Assembly (NCBI RefSeq): GCF_004016515.1
Contig: NZ_SACT01000003.1
Span: 434,001 to 498,000 of the forward strand
Length of the DNA: 64,000 nucleotides
Source of the DNA: Rubrivivax albus
Lineage (GTDB): Bacteria > Pseudomonadota > Gammaproteobacteria > Burkholderiales > Burkholderiaceae_C
Direction of reading: 5' to 3'
This document shows, one piece after another, positions 33,047 to 40,281 of this stretch. The notes under the pieces are model-generated. The model was not told the DNA's origin. It ran no database searches and was given only the letters and a program-made list of their open reading frames with translations. The position numbers and the translations under genes are program-made. Every line of letters begins with the position of its first letter. Position 1 is the first letter of the stretch.

Positions 33047-34062
33047 AATCCGAGCTCTGGCGACCGTGGTGAAGTGGATATCATCCAGCCCTCCGAAGGC
33101 TGTGGCGCAGGTTCGATTCCTGCCGGTCGCGCCAGCTGACCACGCCGCGCTTCAGAGGCGGCCACGTGGCCCAGCACCATCTCCCCCATCCCCCCGCGCG
33201 ACATGCTGCGCCTGAACGAGTGTCCGGCGCGCGGCAGTTCGCGGTAGACCACCGGTGAGGGCAGCCCCAGGATCTGTGCCGCACCCTGCATGGCACTGAC
33301 CCAGCAACGCGCCCGTGCGCGTCGGTCTTCGCCCTGGGCCGTCACGGCGCGCCCTGTCGTGCGCAGCGCACTGCTGTCGGCACGCTCGCGTTCGCCGGCC
33401 ATGACCAGGCCAGGCACGGCCAGCAGCGCCGCGAGGTCGAAGCCCCCGTTTCGCCAGCGCCGGCTGTAGGCCAGGCCGTGGGGATAGCGCAGCGCCGGGT
33501 CGGGCAGCGTGTACCAGCCGGCAGCGCCCAGCGCGTAACTGCGTACGCGCCCGGGGTGACGCATCACGAAGCGGTGCACGAACTGGGCACCGCCCGAGTA
33601 GCCGAACAGATGCAGCCGACGACGGTCGGCACCGGTGCGGGCCGCGACATCGCGCACCGCGTCGAGCAGCAGCCTGTCGGGACGACGCCCGTCGGCACCG
33701 GCCTGCATCCGCTGGTAGTGCGGGAATCCCGCCTGCGGAAACACCGGGACCAGGAGCACGACACCGGCGGCGTCGGCCAACGGGCGGAACATGGCCAGGT
33801 GTTCCTGCGCGTTGCGCGAGATCCCGTGCACGCTGACGAGGATGGGCGCGCCAGGTCCGGCCTGCGCCGGCACGTGCCAGTGCCAGGCGAACCCGGCATC
33901 GCCCGCCGTGGCCTGCCCGCCCGCGCCGTCTGGCCACGGCCGGGCATGGGCGCCCTGCGGGCCAGGGGCGCCCACGACGGCGGCACCGGCCAGCCCCGCC
34001 ACCAGTCGCCGCCGGCCAGGATTCGCCACCGGGCTCACGGCTTCAGTCATGGGCAGGTTCAT
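33043..34062 (-). CDS. Exported alpha/beta hydrolase (esterase-like), 3' end runs antisense through tRNA-Arg
   Basis: A 339-residue protein with a Tat/Sec-like N-terminus (PGRRRLVAGLAGAAVVGAP). Alpha/beta hydrolase marks: oxyanion VHGISRNAQEH (79-88), nucleophile Ser156 in LFGYSGGAQF, and the late histidine in RAGHSFRRS; the layout resembles PHB-depolymerase-type esterases. ATG 34062 overlaps the ABC-transporter stop by 4 bases. No stop occurs before the tRNA gene on the other strand, so residues from about 310 onward (ARPAGIEPAPQPSEGW and so on) are antisense tRNA. The original stop has probably been lost; the functional protein likely ends before this tail. Confidence 0.8.
   Translation of the reverse strand: MNLPMTEAVSPVANPGRRRLVAGLAGAAVVGAPGPQGAHARPWPDGAGGQATAGDAGFAWHWHVPAQAGPGAPILVSVHGISRNAQEHLAMFRPLADAAGVVLLVPVFPQAGFPHYQRMQAGADGRRPDRLLLDAVRDVAARTGADRRRLHLFGYSGGAQFVHRFVMRHPGRVRSYALGAAGWYTLPDPALRYPHGLAYSRRWRNGGFDLAALLAVPGLVMAGERERADSSALRTTGRAVTAQGEDRRARARCWVSAMQGAAQILGLPSPVVYRELPRAGHSFRRSMSRGGMGEMVLGHVAASEARRGQLARPAGIEPAPQPSEGWMISTSPRSPELGF
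33060..33134 (+). tRNA. tRNA-Arg (anticodon CCG)
   Basis: A complete 75-base tRNA including the encoded CCA end. The acceptor stem GCGACCG pairs perfectly with CGGTCGC; the D stem is GTGA/TCAT, the anticodon stem CAGCC/GGCTG with loop CTCCGAA (anticodon CCG at 33093-33095), and the T arm is GCAGG-TTCGATT-CCTGC. It reads CGG codons, frequent in this GC-rich genome. On the opposite strand the 3' end of a hydrolase gene runs through the whole tRNA. Confidence 0.97.
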
Positions 34063-35819
34063 GACACGCGGCGCAGCTGGCGTGCGAACAGTGTCCGCGT
34101 GCGGGTGGCGCCGGCCAGCAGGTCGGCCGGCGTGCCGCGCTCGACCAGGCGGCCGGCCTCGAGATGCCACACCTCGTCGGCCATGCGCAGGCGCTGCAGA
34201 TCGTGCGTGACCATCAGCACCGTGCCCGGAAAGCGCTGCAGGATGCGGTCGAGGTGGCCTGCCGAGGCGGCATCCAGGTGCGCGTCGGGTTCGTCCAGCA
34301 GCAGCAGACCGGGCCCGCTGAGCAGGGCCCGCGCCCAGGCAATGCGCTGGCGCTGGCCCCAGGACAGGTTGCGCGCGCCACCGGCCAGCCGCGTGGCCTC
34401 GCCCTGCGGCAGTTGCTGCAGCAGTTCGTCCACGCCGCACAGCGCCGCCACGCGTTCACGCCGGCCGACGCTGGCCCGAGGGCGCGCGTAGGACAGGTTG
34501 CGGCCGAGCGTGCCGCGCAGCAGTGGCACCTCGGGCGAGACCACGCCGACCCGGCGGCGCAGGTCTGCCGGAGACAGCGCAGCGATGGGCATGCCGTCGA
34601 GCGTCAGGTCGCCGCTGTCCGGTGCCACCAGGCCGCAGGCCAGCGCCAGCAGGCTGGACTTGCCGGCGCCGTTGGCCCCCACGATGGCCACGCGCCCGCC
34701 CGGCGGCACACTGGCGGTCACGTCGTCGACGACGCCGCGCAGCGTCACGGCGCGCAGGGCGACCGCGATGGCGCCGCCGGGCCGGGTCACCTGCCGCTCC
34801 TGCCCGGCGGCCGGGCCGGACCCGTGCGGCTCGGCGTGGGTGGCGGGTCCGGCCGCTATGGCGGGCGCCGACGACATGCCCGTGAGCAGGGCGCCGAGGC
34901 GCTCGCGCGCCACGCGCGCCGCCTCGTGGTCGGCCGCCACCCGGCCCAGGCCGGCCACCGAAGGCCCGGCCAGGGCCAGCAGGGCCACCGCGCCGGCCAG
35001 GTCGGCCACGGTGGCGCCTCCCTGCTGCACCCACCACGCACCGGCCCCCAGGGCCAGGGCCGCCGCCACCGCCGCGCCGGCCTGCGAGAGGGCAGCCAGC
35101 CCGGCCAGGGCACGCCGCTGCGCCACCATGGCCTGGACCACGGCCCGCTGGCGGCGGTCGAGCCGGCGGCGCTCACGACCGGCCTGACCGAACAGGTGGA
35201 CGGTGGCCAGCGCGCCCAGCCGGTCGCCCAGTTCGGCGGCCAGCGCCGCCTGGCGCCGTCGCGCCGCGCGCACCGCGGGCGTGGTCCGGCGCGCCGCAGT
35301 GGCCAAGGCTACGGCGGTCAGCGCGTAGGCGGCCAGGGCCACGCCGCCCACCGGGGCCAGCCACCTCAGCAGCACGGCCAGCGCCAGGCCGCCAGCCAGC
35401 CCGCCGACGATCAGGCGCGGCACACCCCGGGCCAGCCACCGGCGCAGTGCCGCCGAATCGCCGGCCACCCGCATCAGCAGCGCGCCGTGCGCACGTGCCG
35501 CCACGCGCTGCGGCTGCCGCGCCAGGGCGTCGAACAGGAGCAGCCGCACGCGCGCGGCGTAGGTCTGCCCCAGCCGTTCGGCCTGCACCCGCTCCAGCCA
35601 GCGCAAGCCGGCCAGGGCGGCGCCGCTGCCGGCGAGCACCAGCAGGATCGCCCAGAGCGCAGGGCCCGCTGCGCCCACCGTGCCCAGCCCCTGGAACACG
35701 GTGCGCACGGCCAGCGCGCCGGCCACCACGCAGGCGGCCTGGGCCAGCCCGTTGGCCACCAGCGCGGCCAGCGCGCGCCGCCCTGGGCCGTCGAAGGCGT
35801 CGGGCAGGGCGCCGTTCAT
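34059..35819 (-). CDS. CydCD-like ABC transporter, fused permease and ATPase
   Basis: A 586-residue half transporter. Residues 1-320 form the six-helix exporter membrane domain; residues 350-586 the ATPase with Walker A GANGAGKSS, the signature LSWGQRQRIAWARALL (Trp replaces the first Gly of LSGGQ), Walker B LLLLDEPDAHLD and the H-loop VTHD. The layout is that of the CydC/CydD group, but it is a single gene, so it would work as a homodimer. It overlaps its neighbours by 4 bases on both sides: the P-loop protein upstream and the hydrolase downstream. The substrate is unknown. Confidence 0.88.
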   Translation of the reverse strand: MNGALPDAFDGPGRRALAALVANGLAQAACVVAGALAVRTVFQGLGTVGAAGPALWAILLVLAGSGAALAGLRWLERVQAERLGQTYAARVRLLLFDALARQPQRVAARAHGALLMRVAGDSAALRRWLARGVPRLIVGGLAGGLALAVLLRWLAPVGGVALAAYALTAVALATAARRTTPAVRAARRRQAALAAELGDRLGALATVHLFGQAGRERRRLDRRQRAVVQAMVAQRRALAGLAALSQAGAAVAAALALGAGAWWVQQGGATVADLAGAVALLALAGPSVAGLGRVAADHEAARVARERLGALLTGMSSAPAIAAGPATHAEPHGSGPAAGQERQVTRPGGAIAVALRAVTLRGVVDDVTASVPPGGRVAIVGANGAGKSSLLALACGLVAPDSGDLTLDGMPIAALSPADLRRRVGVVSPEVPLLRGTLGRNLSYARPRASVGRRERVAALCGVDELLQQLPQGEATRLAGGARNLSWGQRQRIAWARALLSGPGLLLLDEPDAHLDAASAGHLDRILQRFPGTVLMVTHDLQRLRMADEVWHLEAGRLVERGTPADLLAGATRTRTLFARQLRRVS

Positions 35820-36892
35820 CCTGCGGCCCCGACCAGGCGCTGTTCAGACGGCCGACCCAGCACCTCGGCCACGCCGGCGCTGCTCAGCGCGTCCAGGTCC
35901 AGCACCGGCAACCGGGTCGCCGCGGCGGCCTCGCGCGCGGCCAACGGCGAAGCCGTCACCAGGCCGCTGGCCGCACGCACCGGCAAGCCGAGCTCGCGCA
36001 GCCGGGCGATGCCCATGGCGCTGCCCATCGCATCACCCGCGGCGAAGACCACCGCATCGACGGTCTGGGCGAATGCCGCCGAGGCCGCCAGCATCCCTGT
36101 CTCGCGCTGGAACAGGCCGTCGGCCACCTCGAACACGACAGCCTCGTGGCCTTGCGCCGCCAGCGTGTCGAGCAGGCGCTGCATGGCCGCCACCAGCTGC
36201 GCCTCGTCGGCCAGGTACGTGGACGCCATGCCCGCGTCGGTGAAGTCGAGCACGCTGCGTGCGCCGGCATCGGTCATGCTCCAGACGTCGCCGCCGGAGC
36301 CGGTGCCGGTGACCTTGGCGGCCCCCACGCGCAGGCCGGCCGCGGCCAGCCCGCGCACCAGGTGGCTCACCGTCTCCGTCTTGCCGGCGTTCATCGACGT
36401 GCCCAGCACGGCCACCGTGAACGGCCGCCGACGCACCGCGGGCGGCACTGGCAGCGCGTGGTCGGCCAGATTGATGACCCGACCATGGCGGTCGCCGATC
36501 AGGCCCAGCGGCTGCACCTGGGTGGCGGCGCGAACCCGGCCATGGCGCGACAGCATGCACGACGCAATGCCGCCGGCAGCCACCATGTGACAGGGCGCGA
36601 GGTCCGCCGGCACCTCGGCCTCGAACTGGTCCGGTGCGTAGCGGTGGCCGTAGGCAAGCACGACCTCGTCGCCCGGGAACAGGCGGGCCCGCCGCCCGCT
36701 CACCAGTTCCAGATGGCGATGCTGGCCCAGGCGCTCGACGCGCACGAGCACCAGGTCGCCGGGCCGGGGTGCCCGGTCGCCGCCGACCAGCGTGGCCATG
36801 GCGCTGCGCGGCACACGGCGCGTGACGAAGGGCATCTTCAAGGTCTGCGTGCGTGCGGGGGCGAGCAGGCTGATGTCGGGCAGTGAGGTCAT
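35816..36892 (-). CDS. P-loop NTPase, DUF1611/MobB-like, unknown function
   Basis: A 358-residue protein starting at ATG 36892 with a GGAGAG ribosome site. Residues 20-145 are an N-terminal beta-rich region (PGDLVLVRVERLGQHRHLEL, LFPGDEVVLAYGHRY). Residues 158-350 are a P-loop domain: Walker A GTSMNAGKT (164-172, Lys171), then LRVGAAKVTGTGSGGDVW and EAVVFEVADGLFQRET, which is close to the MobB/dethiobiotin-synthetase-like and DUF1611 ATPases. Function not known. It overlaps the ABC exporter gene by 4 bases and is the first gene of that operon, so ATP- or GTP-dependent handling of a small molecule exported by the transporter is a guess. Confidence 0.75.
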   Translation of the reverse strand: MTSLPDISLLAPARTQTLKMPFVTRRVPRSAMATLVGGDRAPRPGDLVLVRVERLGQHRHLELVSGRRARLFPGDEVVLAYGHRYAPDQFEAEVPADLAPCHMVAAGGIASCMLSRHGRVRAATQVQPLGLIGDRHGRVINLADHALPVPPAVRRRPFTVAVLGTSMNAGKTETVSHLVRGLAAAGLRVGAAKVTGTGSGGDVWSMTDAGARSVLDFTDAGMASTYLADEAQLVAAMQRLLDTLAAQGHEAVVFEVADGLFQRETGMLAASAAFAQTVDAVVFAAGDAMGSAMGIARLRELGLPVRAASGLVTASPLAAREAAAATRLPVLDLDALSSAGVAEVLGRPSEQRLVGAAG

Positions 36893-36942
36893 GGGTCTCT
36901 CCAGGTCAGGATGGGCAGAGACATGCATCCGTCGTGCCATAT

Positions 36943-36960
36943 ATGGGACTATTTTCCCAT
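36943..36960. promoter_or_regulatory. Palindromic operator over the promoter of the P-loop/ABC/hydrolase operon
   Basis: ATGGGA-N6-TCCCAT is a perfect inverted repeat. On the minus strand the end of the palindrome overlaps a TAAAAT -10 box (36959-36964); TTGAAA or ATTGAA lies 15-16 bases further upstream as -35. The area 36935-36990 is strikingly AT-rich for this genome. The arrangement fits repression by a dimeric regulator bound next to the -10 and the start of transcription. The rest of the gap to 37190 has no other evident signal. Confidence 0.65.
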
Positions 36961-37190
36961 TTTACCAGAATCCCTTCAATTTCAATGACTTGCGGACCTC
37001 TCCTGAGGCCTACGCCTTGCCCGGGCCCCGGCACGTGGGGGAAATGCCCCACCCAGACCCACCCAACCGCCCCACCACCGTGCGCGAGACCGGCCCTGCC
37101 GCGCGCCCATCTGGCAGGTCGCTGCGGGCCCACCCTGTGGGGATCAGCCGGTGGCGTCGCTAACATCCGGACACGTTCACCCCAGTCGCC

Positions 37191-39284
37191 ATGCAGCCTG
37201 CCCCTCCTAAACGCCGGTCACGGCCCGCCCCGTCGCGCCGTCTGCTGGTCATCCTCTGGGCCACCGGGGCACTGCTGGCAACAACCCGCACGACCTGGGC
37301 ACAGGCCGTGCTTCCCGTCGCACCGGAGGTCAAGGCCGCGACCCAGCTGCTCGGCCTCGGACGTCAGCGCCTGGCGCTGGTGGTGGGGCTGAGCAAGGTC
37401 GGAGACGTCGACCTGCCGGCCGTGCGCCGCGACGCCGCCGCGGTGGCCGAGTCGCTGCGTCGCAACGGCTACCTGGTGATGGCGCGGCCCGACCTGAGCG
37501 CCGACGACCTGCGCCGCAGCCTGGCCGAGTTCCGCCAGCGGCTGGACCCGGCGGGCGCCGGGCTGATCTACATCGCGGGTGCCGGGGCGCGGCTGGACGG
37601 CCGGTCCTGGCTGGTCACCCGCAGCCTGCCTGCGGGCGACGCGGCGCCGGACGCGGCTGCGCTGAAGGCGGCCTCGCTGCCGCTGGACGAACTGGTGCTG
37701 GCGCTGCAGATCACCCCGGCCAGCCTGCGCCTGCTGGTGGTGGACGCCGCCACGCCGCTGCCCCGCCTGCCAGCCGACTGGCAGGGCCTGGCCACGCCCA
37801 CGCTGCCTGACGGCGTGATGGCCCTGCTGTCGGCCCAACCCGGCCAGACCCTGCCGCGCTGGCAGCCACCGGCGCTGCCTTCCCCGCCGCCGCAGGATCC
37901 GCGCGAGACCACCGGCAGCCCCTTCGGCACCGCGTTCGTGCATGCCCTGCTGTCCGCCGGCCGCACTGGGCCGCAGGTGCTGCTGGAGACGCGCCGGCTG
38001 ACGCTGGACGCCACCGGCCAGGCGGTCAACCCGTGGCTCGGTGGTCGCACCGACGAGCGCGACGAGCTCGGGGCCCCCACGATCCCCATCGCGCAGTGGC
38101 CGGAATCGGTGGCCAGGCGGGCCATGGCGGTCGTCGGTGGGCAGGCACTGGAGGCCCTGCGGCGCAGCGCACGTCCGGCGCAGGCTCCTGCGCCGGAGGT
38201 CGCGACTCCGGCCCCTGGGACGGCACCGGTGGCCGCCGGGCCAGCCGTGGCCGCAGGCACCGCCCTGGCCACCGCGGCCGTGGGCGCGGCCCAGGCCGGC
38301 GCGGCCGCCGTGGCCCAGGCCGAGGCCGCCAAGGTCGCCGCCGCGCAGACCGTGGCCACCCAGGCGGCGGGCGCGGCGGTGAGTGCGGTGGTGGCCGCTG
38401 CCCGGGCGCTGGACTCCGCCGATTCGACCGGCCAGGCAGCGCCGCCGGCGGCTGGCCGCAAGACGCCCACGCTCGGCGACCAGCGCGAAGCCGTGGAGGG
38501 TCCGGCAAGCCCGGCGGGTTCGCGGCCGGCCCAAGCCACCGCGCCCGCCGCACCGGCCGGGCAGACTGCACCGCCCACACCGCCCGCACCGCCGGCGCAG
38601 CCCGCCCCGCCACCCGCCGCGGCCACCCCGGCACCCCCTTCGACGCCCGCTCCGGGACCCCGGACACCGGCAGCACCGGCGGCGCCCGTCCTGAATCCCT
38701 ACGGCTACGCCGCCGGCGACAGCTTCACCTACCGCCGCATCGACGAGTGGAAGGGCGAGTCGGTGGGCCTGGTGATGCAGGTCATCGAAACCCTGCAGAC
38801 CGCCGGCGACCTGGCCGCGCGGGAAGGTGACGATGCACAGACGCTCGACCCGCAGGGCCGCGTGCGCAGCCGCAGCGGCCCCGCGGGCAGCGCCACGTTC
38901 ACGCCGGTGGAGGAGTTCTGGTGGGCCAAGCCCAAGGCGGGGGAAAGCCGCGACGTGGCGTTCAACGAGGTGTTCGAGAACCGCGACGGTCGGGGCGAAC
39001 GGCGCTGGGAGGGCGAGGTCGAGGTCGGCAAGCCCACCCGCCTCACGACCAGCGCCGGCACCTTCGACGTGCTGCCGATGGAGGGCTCCGGCTGGGTCCG
39101 CGAGTGGCGCACGCCTCAGCGCACACGGCGCGACATCAAGTGGTGGCGCACGGTCTGGTACTCGCCCGAGCTCGGCCACCCGGTGGCCATCGACATCCTC
39201 GAGCGCGACGCCGGCAGCCGGATGCTGCGCAAGGAACGGCTGGAGCTGGTGCACATGAACACCAGCCGGAGCGTGCCGCGCTGA
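37191..39284 (+). CDS. Exported caspase-fold protein without catalytic His and Cys
   Basis: A 697-residue protein with an N-terminal signal sequence (residues 16-38, ending TTWAQA). Residues 60-290 follow the peptidase C14 caspase pattern: RLALVVGLSKV, LPAVRRDAAAVAESLRRNGY, then LIYIAGAGARLD where active family members read YYAGHG, and LLVVDAATP where they read D-A-C-R. Ala131 and Ala187 thus replace the catalytic dyad. Residues 325-505 are an Ala/Pro-rich linker. The C-terminal 190 residues form a beta-rich domain (NPYGYAAGDSFTYRRIDEWK) with Trp-rich strands. The stop overlaps the rlpA start by one base. Probably a periplasmic binding or scaffold protein. Confidence 0.8.
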   Translation: MQPAPPKRRSRPAPSRRLLVILWATGALLATTRTTWAQAVLPVAPEVKAATQLLGLGRQRLALVVGLSKVGDVDLPAVRRDAAAVAESLRRNGYLVMARPDLSADDLRRSLAEFRQRLDPAGAGLIYIAGAGARLDGRSWLVTRSLPAGDAAPDAAALKAASLPLDELVLALQITPASLRLLVVDAATPLPRLPADWQGLATPTLPDGVMALLSAQPGQTLPRWQPPALPSPPPQDPRETTGSPFGTAFVHALLSAGRTGPQVLLETRRLTLDATGQAVNPWLGGRTDERDELGAPTIPIAQWPESVARRAMAVVGGQALEALRRSARPAQAPAPEVATPAPGTAPVAAGPAVAAGTALATAAVGAAQAGAAAVAQAEAAKVAAAQTVATQAAGAAVSAVVAAARALDSADSTGQAAPPAAGRKTPTLGDQREAVEGPASPAGSRPAQATAPAAPAGQTAPPTPPAPPAQPAPPPAAATPAPPSTPAPGPRTPAAPAAPVLNPYGYAAGDSFTYRRIDEWKGESVGLVMQVIETLQTAGDLAAREGDDAQTLDPQGRVRSRSGPAGSATFTPVEEFWWAKPKAGESRDVAFNEVFENRDGRGERRWEGEVEVGKPTRLTTSAGTFDVLPMEGSGWVREWRTPQRTRRDIKWWRTVWYSPELGHPVAIDILERDAGSRMLRKERLELVHMNTSRSVPR

Positions 39285-40135
39285 TGGTCGGGGCAGGCCG
39301 CAGTCGGCGCGCCGTGGTGGCGCTGGGCCTGCTGGCGGCGCTGCTGCTCGGCGGCTGTGCCAGCCGCGGCCCGGCGGAGTGGTCCGGCCGCGACGGCCCG
39401 GCGGCCGAGATCCCGCCCGGTCTGGAGCGCACGCCCGACGCCGTGCCGCGGATCGAACCGCTGCGCGTGGGCGGGCCCAACAAGCCCTACGAGATCCGCG
39501 GCGTGCGCTACGTGCCGATGACCGAGGACCGCCCGTTGCGCGAACGCGGCCTGGCCTCCTGGTACGGCCGCAAGTTCCACGGCCGCCCGACGTCCAACGG
39601 CGAGACCTACGACATGTTCGCGATGACGGCGGCGCACAAGACCATGCCGCTGCCCAGCTACGCGCGGGTGCGAAACCCGGCCAACGGGCGCGAGATCATC
39701 GTGCGGGTGAACGACCGCGGCCCATTCCACCCGGGCCGGGTCATCGACCTGAGCTATACCGCCGCGCTGAAGCTCGGCGTGCTCGGCGGCGTGGCGCCGG
39801 TGGAGGTGGAGCGCATCACGCACGACGAGATCCGCGCGGGCGTGCGCCCGACACCCTCGGCCCCGTTCGATGGTGGCGTGCCGGACGCTGCAACGGCCTC
39901 CAGTGGCTATTGGCTGCAGCTGGGGGCGTTCCGCGACCGCGAGGGTGCCCAGCAGCTGCAGCGCCTGCTGCAGCAGGAGACCCCCTGGCTGGCCGACCAG
40001 CTGACGCTGCAGGACGACGGCCAGTGGGTGCGCGTGCGCGTGGGCCCCTGGGCACAGCGGCGCGACGCCGAGACCACCGCCGCGCGCCTGGCCGACGCGC
40101 TGCCGCTGGACGCGCTGGTCGTCTTCGTGCCCTGA
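39284..40135 (+). CDS. rlpA: RlpA-family septal-ring lytic transglycosylase lipoprotein
   Basis: A 283-residue lipoprotein (lipobox LLGGC near residue 24). The RlpA double-psi barrel is seen from ERGLASWYGRKFHGRPTSNG through AAHKTMPLPSYARV and VRVNDRGPFHPGRVIDLS, including the catalytic-type Glu/Asp (YETYDMFAMTA, NDRGPF). The last 75 residues are a SPOR domain (GYWLQLGAFRDREGAQQLQR to VVFVP) that binds denuded peptidoglycan at the division site. Translation begins at ATG 39284, overlapping the pseudo-caspase stop (TGATG), so the two products are made together. Confidence 0.93.
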   Translation: MVGAGRSRRAVVALGLLAALLLGGCASRGPAEWSGRDGPAAEIPPGLERTPDAVPRIEPLRVGGPNKPYEIRGVRYVPMTEDRPLRERGLASWYGRKFHGRPTSNGETYDMFAMTAAHKTMPLPSYARVRNPANGREIIVRVNDRGPFHPGRVIDLSYTAALKLGVLGGVAPVEVERITHDEIRAGVRPTPSAPFDGGVPDAATASSGYWLQLGAFRDREGAQQLQRLLQQETPWLADQLTLQDDGQWVRVRVGPWAQRRDAETTAARLADALPLDALVVFVP

Positions 40136-40191
40136 GAGGGTGAGCGCGCATCCCTAGTTCGGGTCAGCCGCGCCGCTTCCCGATGGACGCA

Positions 40192-40206
40192 GGCGCACTT
40201 TGCGCC
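40192..40206. terminator. Short perfect hairpin between rlpA and the CHAT gene
   Basis: GGCGCA and TGCGCC pair perfectly around CTT, 57 bases past rlpA. There is no T-tract. It may end the rlpA transcript or belong to the leader of the next gene; evidence is weak. Confidence 0.25.
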
Positions 40207-40281
40207 GATGCTCGGCGGGTGAGCCCTTGGGCGCGCGCCCGCAGGGCAGTGCCGCAGGGCCAAGCCTGAAGGAACACTCCC

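Noticed and set aside
33043..33150. The C-terminal tail ARPAGIEPAPQPSEGW as a genuine protein domain
   Set aside because: It is the translated antisense of the tRNA gene, a known source of false protein ends.
33060..34062. Integration site of a genomic island at the tRNA-Arg gene
   Set aside because: No integrase, no second copy of the tRNA 3' end and no change in base composition nearby.
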